Source of the DNA: Phycisphaerales bacterium
GTDB lineage: Bacteria; Planctomycetota; Phycisphaerae; Tepidisphaerales; Tepidisphaeraceae
Assembly: GCA_028288945.1 (NCBI GenBank)
Contig: JAQGHH010000308.1
Coordinates: 1-7,646 of the forward strand
Reading direction: 5' to 3'
Length of the DNA stretch: 7,646 bases
Under the pieces are notes generated by a model that was not told the origin of the DNA, searched no databases, and saw nothing but the letters and a program-made list of their open reading frames with translations. The translations under genes were made by a program, and so were the position numbers. This document shows, in pieces, positions 1 to 5,614 of this stretch (its first letter is position 1; the number at the start of each line of letters is the position of its first letter).

Positions 1-942
1 AGGAACTCCGGGTTTGGCAGGTACTTGGGGCGCGGGCGGAGCGGTCCGCGCCGTCTGCGGCGGCTTGGCCGCGGGTGGCGCGGCAGCCGCCGGGGTCACG
101 CTGCGGTGTGCGTCATCAGAGGGCGCCACCGGTTTGCCCGGAGTCGTTCTTGGCGCGGCGGTCACGACCGGTGTTTCCACCGGCGTGGCTTTCATCAGAG
201 GCGCGGACGCAAGGGCGTCTGATGTCTCCATCGCCGGGGCTTTTACGTGTGCGGGCATCAACTCCGCGCGAAGCTCACCATCGAGTCGCTCCCGTGTCGT
301 TGCGACGACCGGCACAGGTTCACTTGCGGGCACGCCATACGGCTCGGGCGCTGCGTGCTCGATATTCTTTGCCCTCGCTTCGACTGCCACGTGCGGGGAT
401 TGGCCGCTTTCCGCCAGGGGTATGGTCGATGGATCGGCAGTTGATTCCGAATCCTTTGTGATCGGCACATCGCCGTCGGAGAAAACCGACCCCACATGCG
501 CCGCGACGGCGGGAGGGTCTACCAGATCAAAAGGCTGCGCGGTAGGCACCGCCCGCACCGCCGCCACGGGCTTGGCAGCCGGATCAGCAACGGGCTCGGG
601 TTGCGCACGCGCGACAGGCTTGGCGGCGGGCAGCGCTTCCTCCAGCTCCGACCAGGGCGTCACCCGCGCCCCCCGTTCGGTCACCTTCCCCTCCTGCGAA
701 TGCACCGACTCGAAGACGATCGTCTCCGGCACCGGCGAATAGACCGGGATCGCCAGCGCCGGCGCTTCCAACGGCGGCGCGCCCCAGTCCGCGGGCGTGG
801 CGTCGCGCACCCCCGCGATCATCAGGCCCTGGGCCCGGGCGATCTCCTCGGCGTCCTGCAACGTCGCCGCCTGGAGGACGAGGTACGTCTCCTCGCCCGT
901 CTCCATGTCGGCGCCGTCCACTCGGAAAAACGAACCCTGCAC
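1..942 (-). CDS. Pro/Ala-rich protein of unknown function, N-terminal 314 residues (partial)
   Basis: This frame is open from a GTG at 942 to the left edge (314 codons, no stop), so the gene continues outside the window. I do not recognise the family. Residues 1-53 look like a small folded domain, opening with VQGSFFRVDGADMETGEE and followed by an alternating hydrophobic stretch and a helix (about residues 28-40). From about residue 54 it becomes a long low-complexity region rich in Pro, Ala, Val, Glu and Thr, with AAKPVA twice (106-111, 122-127), typical of a flexible linker to a domain beyond the edge. No signal peptide or membrane segment is seen. The GTG start is chosen because an in-frame TGA lies at 958-960 and AAAGGG (950-955) sits 7 bases before the GTG; the first ATG is at codon 13. 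The gene follows purL by 96 bp. Overlapping plus-strand frames have unnatural composition and no domain. Confidence 0.75.
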   Translation of the reverse strand, partial: MQGSFFRVDGADMETGEETYLVLQAATLQDAEEIARAQGLMIAGVRDATPADWGAPPLEAPALAIPVYSPVPETIVFESVHSQEGKVTERGARVTPWSELEEALPAAKPVARAQPEPVADPAAKPVAAVRAVPTAQPFDLVDPPAVAAHVGSVFSDGDVPITKDSESTADPSTIPLAESGQSPHVAVEARAKNIEHAAPEPYGVPASEPVPVVATTRERLDGELRAELMPAHVKAPAMETSDALASAPLMKATPVETPVVTAAPRTTPGKPVAPSDDAHRSVTPAAAAPPAAKPPQTARTAPPAPQVPAKPGVP

Positions 943-949
943 GTCCTTA

Positions 950-955
950 CCCTTT
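950..955 (-). promoter_or_regulatory. Ribosome binding site for the GTG start at 942
   Basis: On the minus strand AAAGGG is followed by seven bases and then GTG. A second purine run, AAGG (945-948), lies closer to the start. This site supports the GTG at 942 over the in-frame ATG at 906. No clear promoter or terminator is visible in the rest of the 96-bp gap after purL. Confidence 0.4.
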
Positions 956-1038
956 CGTCACGGTTCTCGATCCGTCATCCCCGCGCGTGAGCGCCAAAAT
1001 ATTGTGCCGATGGACTGGAGAAATACCACCGGACTCAC

Positions 1039-4000
1039 TCACCAGTCGAGCGTGCCGCGCCAGGCCCTGGTCATGTCGTCCACGAGCACGTGCAGGTCCA
1101 TCGTCTGAGAGCGGTTGGGGAGCAGGCGGGCGATTTGGAGACGGGCGTCGGATGAAGTGCGCCCCAGCTCGCGCACTTCGCCGCCGAGCTGGCCGAGGAG
1201 ACGGGTCACTTCGCTTTGGCCCACTGCCTCGACTTCAATCACATACTGGCCGACCGGTTCCGCGAACAAGACTTCCGCGTCATCGGGCGCGAGGTCCGCG
1301 CCCAAACCCGAGGCGATGCACATCTCGGCGACCGCGGTCAGGTAACCCCCTTCGCTCACATCATGGCAACTGAGCACCATCCCCCGCCGGATCACCGACG
1401 ATACGGCGCGGTGCGTCGCGATGCGGTCGGCTAGGGAATTGCCGCGGGGGGAGATCAGCAGCAGGCGGCCTTCTCGCGGGTTTTTCAGGTCCATCGTGAC
1501 GCACTTGCGCACGTCGTCGATCACGCCGATGGCGCTGATGAGCAGCGTGCTGGGGATGCGGATGACGCGGCCGGTTTCACTGTCGGTGAATTGGTTGTGC
1601 AGCGAATCCTTGCCGCTGATGAACGGGATGCCGTAGGCGAGCGCCGCGTCGCGGCAGGCTTCGCAGGCGCGGACGAGCGTGCCCATCGTCTTCTCGTCGT
1701 CCACGCTGGGCCAGCAGAAGTTATCGAGGATCGCCACCTTCCGCGGATCGGCCCCGACGGCCACCACGTTCCGCACCGCCTCATCAATCGCGGCGAGCGC
1801 CATTTCGTACGGGTCTTCGATGTGCGGCGCGAGGCCGCACCCGACGACCACGCCGCGATCACTACCGAGCTTGGGGCGGATCACCGAGGCATCCGACGGC
1901 CCGACTTGCAAAGGCCCGATCAGCGGCTTGATCACCGACCCCCCCTGCACTTCGTGGTCATACTGGCGGATGATCCAATGCTTGCTGGCGATGTTGGGGT
2001 GAGCGAGAAGAGAGAGGAGCCGATCGCGGAGGGATGAATCAGACGCGGGGACGCGTGGACGCGGCGACGCGGCGAGGGAGGCTGAAGCACGCGGAGTCGA
2101 AGGCGCAGGCCCTCCCATTTGCACGTCGCGATCGTCTTCTCCCTCCCCGCGTCCCCGTGTCCCCGCGTCTCCGCGTCCTCCGTCTCTGCCCTCCGTCACC
2201 ACGGCCTTCCTCGTCGGCATCGGGATGCCGCGGTGGACGAAATTCATGCTCATGCGGCCGACTTCGCTGCCGCGGTAATTCAGGACGAGCTCCTGCCCGG
2301 GCGTCCCGAAGGTTCCAATGACCGTGGCCTCGACGTCCTCGCTCTTCGCGAGTTTGAGCAATTCATCGAGCTTCCCTTTGGGCACGGAGAGGACCATGCG
2401 CTCCTGGGCTTCGCTGATCCAGATTTCGTCGTACCGCAGCCCTGCATACTTGAGCGGCACTTTTTCCAGTTCGACCGACGCCCCGATCTTTTCGCCCATC
2501 TCGCCGACCGCGCTTGATAACCCGCCGGCCCCGCAGTCAGTGATGGCGGTAAACAGGCTGCGGTCGCGGGCCTGCAGGATCACGTCGCCGACTTTTTTCT
2601 CGGTGATCGCGTTGCCGATCTGGACGGCGTGGGAGAACTCATCGGCATGCGTATCCGTCAGCTCGGCCGACGAGAACGTCGCGCCATGAATCCCATCCCG
2701 CCCCGTGCGCCCGCCCATGACGACGATGGCGTCGCCATTCCCAGTTTCCTTGTGAATTTTGTCGCGCGGGATGAGCCCGACGCAGCCACAGAACACCAGC
2801 GGATTGCCCAGGTACCGATCGTCGAAATAGACGGCGCCGTTAACGGTGGGGATGCCCATACGGTTGCCGTAATCGCGCACGCCGGCGACGACTTGTTGCA
2901 GGACCCGCTTGGGGTGGATGACGCCTTTGGGGAGGGAGGAGGACGCGGGGACAGGGGGACGCTGGGACGCTGCGGTCTCCGCGTCCCCGCGTCCGCATGT
3001 CTCCGCGTCTCGTCCGTATCCGGGGAATGCCACGCAAAACACATCGGTGTTCGCCACAGGCTTCGCGGCCAGGCCCGTCCCGAGGATGTCACGGATGACC
3101 CCGCCGACGCCCGTGGCGCTGCCGCCGTAGGGCTCAATGGCGCTGGGGTGGTTGTGCGTTTCGACCTTGAAGCAGACCGCGTCCGTGTCGTCGAACGCGA
3201 TGACGCCCGCGTTATCGGCGAAGACGGAAAGGCAAAATGCAGAGGACTGAGGACTCAGGACTGAGGACTGAGTTGTTGCGTTCACTGACTCAGTCCTCAG
3301 TCCTGAGTCCTCAGTCCTACTCATCAGCTTCATCGTGCTGTCAAAAATCGTTTCCTTGATCAAATTCTTGTACTTGCGGCAGCCCACCACTTTGCCGCTC
3401 GGATCGCGCACTTCGACGTCGACGGCGCTTTTGAGCGTCTTGTGGACGCAGTGCTCGCTCCAGGTTTGGGCGAGGGTTTCCAGCTCGATGTCAGTCGGCT
3501 CGCGGTTCTGCTCGCGGAAGTAGGATTGGATCGCCTTCATCTCCGCCAGCGACAAAAACAGGTGGCCGTCGCGGCTGAGCTTCTGGAGCTGTGCATCGTC
3601 CAGCGGCCGCAGCGATACGTGGCAGAGCTTGAACTCGTAATCGCGGCCGGTCTCGAATTTCGCGGGAATGTACGGGGCAAAATGCACCGACTCGATCACC
3701 CCGTTGGCCAGCACGCGGGCGGCGATCTGCTGCAACTCCTCCCGCGCAACCTTCCCTTCAATGAGATACGCCCGGCCCGTGCGGACCTCGCGTACTTTGA
3801 GCCCCATGTCGCGCAGCGCCATCTCCGTGGACTCGGCGACCGGGTCCATGACGCCGGGCTTCAGGTGAATCTCGATGCGGCTGTGGCTGGCGTCATCCGG
3901 CGCTGCGCCGACCACTTCCGCCAATTCCACCAGCGGGTCCGCCAGCAGCTCGCGCGCCGCGCGGTCCACCTGCGCCCGGTCGGCATCGGCGTCGATCAGA

Positions 4001-4140
4001 AAAATCCGGCGGGTAACGATCGGCCCGACGCTCCTGCCGAACTCCTGAATTTGGTGGCGGATGGCCTCGCCCACGGGGTCCACCGCGGCTTCTCCGCCGC
4101 GGGCCAGGGGAGTCGTGCGCACGTCGATGCGGTAAATCAT
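1039..4140 (-). CDS. purL: Phosphoribosylformylglycinamidine synthase PurL with two fused PurS-like domains
   Basis: The enzyme converts FGAR, ATP and glutamine-derived ammonia to FGAM, the fourth step of de novo purine synthesis, in the cytoplasm. Residues 1-79 and about 86-157 both resemble PurS; the second has the typical start IEIHLKPGVMDP. The synthetase follows: TWSEHCVHKT (226-235), FKVETHNHPSAIEPYGGSAT (324-343), GGRTGRDGIHGATFSS (476-491), DCGAGGLSSAVGEMG (535-549) and ISEAQERMVL (575-584). The second half has SVIRPKLGSDRG (752-763), GIPFISGKDSLHNQF (837-851) and SCHDVSEGGY (924-933). The protein ends after this half, so the glutaminase (PurQ) must be a separate protein. Three low-complexity inserts (about 274-302, 376-404, 649-702) coincide with DNA hairpin repeats; without them the protein would be about 920 residues. 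The frame is intact, and the start gives a complete first PurS-like strand. No Shine-Dalgarno precedes the ATG. Confidence 0.96.
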   Translation of the reverse strand: MIYRIDVRTTPLARGGEAAVDPVGEAIRHQIQEFGRSVGPIVTRRIFLIDADADRAQVDRAARELLADPLVELAEVVGAAPDDASHSRIEIHLKPGVMDPVAESTEMALRDMGLKVREVRTGRAYLIEGKVAREELQQIAARVLANGVIESVHFAPYIPAKFETGRDYEFKLCHVSLRPLDDAQLQKLSRDGHLFLSLAEMKAIQSYFREQNREPTDIELETLAQTWSEHCVHKTLKSAVDVEVRDPSGKVVGCRKYKNLIKETIFDSTMKLMSRTEDSGLRTESVNATTQSSVLSPQSSAFCLSVFADNAGVIAFDDTDAVCFKVETHNHPSAIEPYGGSATGVGGVIRDILGTGLAAKPVANTDVFCVAFPGYGRDAETCGRGDAETAASQRPPVPASSSLPKGVIHPKRVLQQVVAGVRDYGNRMGIPTVNGAVYFDDRYLGNPLVFCGCVGLIPRDKIHKETGNGDAIVVMGGRTGRDGIHGATFSSAELTDTHADEFSHAVQIGNAITEKKVGDVILQARDRSLFTAITDCGAGGLSSAVGEMGEKIGASVELEKVPLKYAGLRYDEIWISEAQERMVLSVPKGKLDELLKLAKSEDVEATVIGTFGTPGQELVLNYRGSEVGRMSMNFVHRGIPMPTRKAVVTEGRDGGRGDAGTRGRGEGEDDRDVQMGGPAPSTPRASASLAASPRPRVPASDSSLRDRLLSLLAHPNIASKHWIIRQYDHEVQGGSVIKPLIGPLQVGPSDASVIRPKLGSDRGVVVGCGLAPHIEDPYEMALAAIDEAVRNVVAVGADPRKVAILDNFCWPSVDDEKTMGTLVRACEACRDAALAYGIPFISGKDSLHNQFTDSETGRVIRIPSTLLISAIGVIDDVRKCVTMDLKNPREGRLLLISPRGNSLADRIATHRAVSSVIRRGMVLSCHDVSEGGYLTAVAEMCIASGLGADLAPDDAEVLFAEPVGQYVIEVEAVGQSEVTRLLGQLGGEVRELGRTSSDARLQIARLLPNRSQTMDLHVLVDDMTRAWRGTLDW
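2041..2178. repeat. Octamer-built inverted repeat inside purL (insert C)
   Basis: The left arm (2041-2080) holds 8-bp units: GACGCGGG at 2042, GACGCGTG at 2050, GACGCGGC at 2058 and again at 2066, then the degenerate GAGGGAGG. The right arm (2139-2178) is its reverse complement at 34 of 40 positions, with a 58-base loop between. It encodes most of PurL residues 649-702, a Gly/Arg/Asp-rich then Pro/Ser/Ala-rich stretch in the linker joining the two synthetase halves. The unit has no stop codon in any frame on either strand, so insertions can stay open. It is the same family as the element at 2941-3010. Confidence 0.85.
2941..3010. repeat. Octamer-built inverted repeat inside purL (insert B)
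   Basis: Left arm 2941-2970 and right arm 2981-3010 are reverse complements at 25 of 30 positions, with a 10-base loop. The left arm consists of 8-bp units GACGCGGG (2942), GACAGGGG (2950), GACGCTGG (2958) and GACGCTGC (2966). It is translated as part of PurL residues 376-404, between the conserved stretches NTDVFCVAFPG and LPKGVIHPKRV. Three octamers make 24 bases, or eight codons, so the peptide repeats every eight residues (DAET at 378-381 and 386-389). Confidence 0.85.
3243..3318. repeat. Perfect 31-bp inverted repeat of heptamers inside purL (insert A)
   Basis: Arms 3243-3273 and 3288-3318 are exact reverse complements over 31 bases, with a 14-base loop (3274-3287). Each arm is a tandem heptamer array. 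The right arm, read on the plus strand, is CAGTCCT at 3291, 3298 and 3312 with the variant GAGTCCT at 3305. On the coding strand the unit is AGGACTG. The element is translated in frame as a Ser/Thr-rich segment of PurL (about residues 274-302), between the KETIFDSTMKL and LSVFADNAGVIAFDD segments. As RNA it would form a very stable hairpin. Confidence 0.92.
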
Positions 4141-4147
4141 GGGGAGG

Positions 4148-4153
4148 ATTCTA
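4148..4153 (-). promoter_or_regulatory. Possible -10 box of purL
   Basis: On the minus strand this reads TAGAAT, five of six matches to TATAAT, with seven bases between it and the purL ATG. A transcript from it would begin at or next to the start codon, which fits the lack of a Shine-Dalgarno sequence. I see no convincing -35 box at 16-18 bp, so support is weak. Confidence 0.3.
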
Positions 4154-4189
4154 GCGAGGAAAAGCCGTGCGGGTAGAGGGGAGGGAGAA

Positions 4190-4217
4190 GTGCAGAATGC
4201 GGAGTGCAGAGTGCAGA
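4190..4217. repeat. Four tandem heptamers upstream of purL
   Basis: Four 7-bp units run without a gap: GTGCAGA (4190), ATGCGGA (4197), GTGCAGA (4204) and GTGCAGA (4211). Unlike the other elements there is no convincing opposite arm nearby, so this looks like half of a palindromic element or an early stage of one. The unit differs by one base from GTGCAAA in the element at 6766-6861. Confidence 0.75.
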
Positions 4218-4302
4218 ATCGAGAGCGGCCGGGAGTGCGATCGCGCAGGCACCACAGGGTCTATGGGCCATCGGATTTCGGGCGGTGTCGCGAGACGATT
4301 CT

Positions 4303-4369
4303 GAATTTGAGATTTCAAATCTCAGATCCGATCTGTGATCCGAGATCTGAAATTTGAGATCTGAGATTC
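4303..4369. repeat. AT-rich heptamer inverted repeat just downstream of the 4370-4927 gene
   Basis: Arms 4303-4328 and 4344-4369 are reverse complements at 22 of 26 positions, with a 15-base loop. Five heptamers run from 4331 to 4365: ATCTGTG, ATCCGAG, ATCTGAA, ATTTGAG and ATCTGAG. In the direction of transcription the hairpin begins directly after the TAG stop (4372-4370) of the preceding gene. There is no U-rich tail, so it is not a standard intrinsic terminator, though it could protect a 3' end or slow polymerase. Confidence 0.85.
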
Positions 4370-4927
4370 CTATCCCGCCCTCTGCATCCCCGTCGGGTCG
4401 AAGTTTCCGCCGGCGGGCAGGTCTCCCATTTCTATCGCCGCGAAGCTGGTCCCGGCCGCGAACAACGGCAGGCCCAGCGCCTGCAACAGCTCGCCATGCC
4501 GGTTCACGGCATACTCATACGGCTGCCCCGGCTTTCCCTCTTTGCGTAGAATCGATTCCACCCGCCGCTGTGCGCGCTCCATCGCGAACGCCGCACAAAG
4601 AATCGCGGCGTCCCCCGGCGGAACCGGCTCGGCCAATTCCAGCCCTTCATGCGGCGACGAGACGTACGCGTCCACCTGCTCGCCCGCCTGATAAAGGTGA
4701 TAGAGCAACACGCCCGGGCCGAACCCCATCACGAGCAGCGCGGGACAAGAAAACTTCGCCGAAAGCCGCGCGGCAAGGTGTTCCTGCGAGAAAAGATCTT
4801 CGTGAAAGACGACCAGCACCCCCTTCGCGCCCGTCGCCACAAATGCAGAATCCCCCCGGCCCTTGAGGTATTCAACGACGCCGGACTGCTCCGGGCCTTG
4901 AAGCGTTATGTTTGCGTAATGATTCAC
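4370..4927 (-). CDS. Conserved-looking protein of unknown function, 185 residues
   Basis: I cannot assign a function. The sequence looks soluble and folded, with no signal peptide or membrane helix. Recognisable stretches are YANITLQGPEQSGVVEYLKG (4-23), a beta-like GVLVVFHED (36-44), SCPALLVMGFGPGVLLYHLY (60-79), GDAAILCAAF (105-114), VESILR (123-128) and ALGLPLFAAGTSFAAIEMGD (150-169). From memory, hypothetical proteins with this pattern (YANITL start, LYxLY segment, GDA-LCAAF, ending near a GELP-type motif) occur in planctomycetes and some other phyla, but I cannot confirm this here. The start is GTG at 4927; no in-frame ATG precedes residue 67 and no Shine-Dalgarno is visible. The frame equals that of the DUF5615 gene 21 bp upstream, separated by its TGA, so translation may be coupled. 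Confidence 0.85.
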   Translation of the reverse strand: MNHYANITLQGPEQSGVVEYLKGRGDSAFVATGAKGVLVVFHEDLFSQEHLAARLSAKFSCPALLVMGFGPGVLLYHLYQAGEQVDAYVSSPHEGLELAEPVPPGDAAILCAAFAMERAQRRVESILRKEGKPGQPYEYAVNRHGELLQALGLPLFAAGTSFAAIEMGDLPAGGNFDPTGMQRAG

Positions 4928-4948
4928 GTAGTGCGAGGCAAGGCGCGG

Positions 4949-5329
4949 TCACGGGTCAGTCGGAAGTGGTCGCACGCGGACACGCGTGGACTCCATTACC
5001 ACGATACTACCAGCTTCCAGGCTGTCGATGACCGCAGGGAGGTTTGCAAGGATGACGGCAAGCTGGGCATTCGGATGCTGCTGTGTGATGCGGCCGCGAA
5101 GGAGCAGCAGAGAAGGACCGGTCGCGCGGCCCAGGGCCAGAAGCGTCGCGAAATCGCGGTCGATCGAAATGACGGTGCGCCCTTCGCTGCCAGCCCGGGC
5201 AAGAATCACGTCGTCGTCGGCGGCCTGTAGCGCGTAATCGCGGACGTGCACCGCATCATACCCGGCAACGTGGAGCGCCTCCGACACCACATACGACAGG
5301 CCGTTATCGACAAGAAATTTAACGGCCAT
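4949..5329 (-). CDS. DUF5615 family PIN-like protein, probable toxin ribonuclease
   Basis: At 126 residues this matches the DUF5615 (Mut7-C/PIN-like) family. These proteins are predicted metal-dependent RNases and usually form toxin-antitoxin pairs with DUF433 proteins. Family features are FLVDNGLS with Asp8 at the first strand, GYDAVHVRD (23-31), acidic ADDD (37-40) before the helix VILARA, and VISIDRDF (53-60) with Asp57 and Asp59; the acidic residues are the likely metal ligands. The stretch PSLLLLRGR (72-80) is also typical of the family. No catalytic residue looks lost. The gene lies 27 bp after the DUF433 gene, so they are probably co-transcribed. The ATG at 5329 gives the expected start MAVKFLVD but has no strong Shine-Dalgarno. 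Toxin activity is inferred from family and neighbour, not shown. Confidence 0.88.
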   Translation of the reverse strand: MAVKFLVDNGLSYVVSEALHVAGYDAVHVRDYALQAADDDVILARAGSEGRTVISIDRDFATLLALGRATGPSLLLLRGRITQQHPNAQLAVILANLPAVIDSLEAGSIVVMESTRVRVRPLPTDP

Positions 5330-5356
5330 GGGCGCCGGGGATTGTTGAGAAAGAGT

Positions 5357-5587
5357 TTATACGCCGGCTACAAGCGGCAACTGTCGCTCACGCACAGCTT
5401 CCGCAGCAAATAGCAGTGCCTCACGGATGTCTGCAGGCTCCAGGTCGGGGAAGAGTCGCAGAATCTCCGCTTCGGCGATCCCCTCTGCGACCATTCCAAC
5501 GACAGTCGCGACGGGTATGCGCAGCCCACGAATGCATGGCAGCCCGCCGAGCTGCTTAGGATTGATGGTGATGCGTGTGAATTCCAT
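5357..5587 (-). CDS. DUF433 family protein, probable antitoxin
   Basis: This 76-residue protein matches DUF433, a small family with a winged or helix-turn-helix-like fold that usually precedes a PIN-like toxin gene. Diagnostic stretches are ITINPKQLGGLPCIRGLRIP (6-25), VATVVGMVAEGIAEAEILRL (26-45) and FPDLEPADIREALLFAAEAV (46-65). The likely role is binding and neutralising the DUF5615 protein and possibly repressing their shared promoter. The ATG at 5587 is preceded at about seven bases by AAGG and further up by a TATAAT box. Only 27 bp separate it from the waaF stop upstream, so read-through from waaF is also possible. Length and motifs are normal for the family. Confidence 0.9.
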   Translation of the reverse strand: MEFTRITINPKQLGGLPCIRGLRIPVATVVGMVAEGIAEAEILRLFPDLEPADIREALLFAAEAVRERQLPLVAGV

Positions 5588-5606
5588 AGAATAACCTTCG
5601 ACAACA

Positions 5607-5612
5607 ATTATA
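5607..5612 (-). promoter_or_regulatory. Probable -10 box of the DUF433/DUF5615 pair
   Basis: A perfect TATAAT on the minus strand lies 19 bases before the DUF433 ATG, in the short gap after waaF. A start about seven bases downstream would give a leader of some 12 bases that keeps the AAGG Shine-Dalgarno. The -35 region is poor; TTGCCC lies only about 14 bp upstream. An own promoter would suit a toxin-antitoxin module. Confidence 0.4.
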
Positions 5613-5614
5613 GG

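Noticed and set aside
14..742. Long plus-strand open frame (and 496-990)
   Set aside because: It lies opposite the minus-strand Pro/Ala-rich gene. Its Gly/Ala/Ser/Cys-rich product has no domain-like segment; stop-free shadows are common in GC-rich DNA.
3243..3318. Repeat arrays as a CRISPR
   Set aside because: Units are 7-8 bp in direct contact without unique spacers, and the larger structure is an inverted repeat.
2041..3318. Terminal inverted repeats of an insertion sequence or MITE within purL
   Set aside because: No transposase frame, no target-site duplication I can define, and the arms are built of short tandem units.
4141..4148. GGGGAGGA next to the purL start as a Shine-Dalgarno
   Set aside because: It is on the plus strand; the purL mRNA carries the complement TCCTCCCC, which cannot pair with the anti-Shine-Dalgarno.
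3442..4176. 244-codon plus-strand open frame opposite the 5' part of purL (also 2629-3264, 1591-2037)
   Set aside because: They are antisense shadows of purL, rich in Arg, His and Asp, with no family motifs.
4303..4369. Intergenic hairpins as intrinsic terminators
   Set aside because: No run of U follows either stem (4303-4369 or 6766-6861), and the stems are AT-rich or imperfect.
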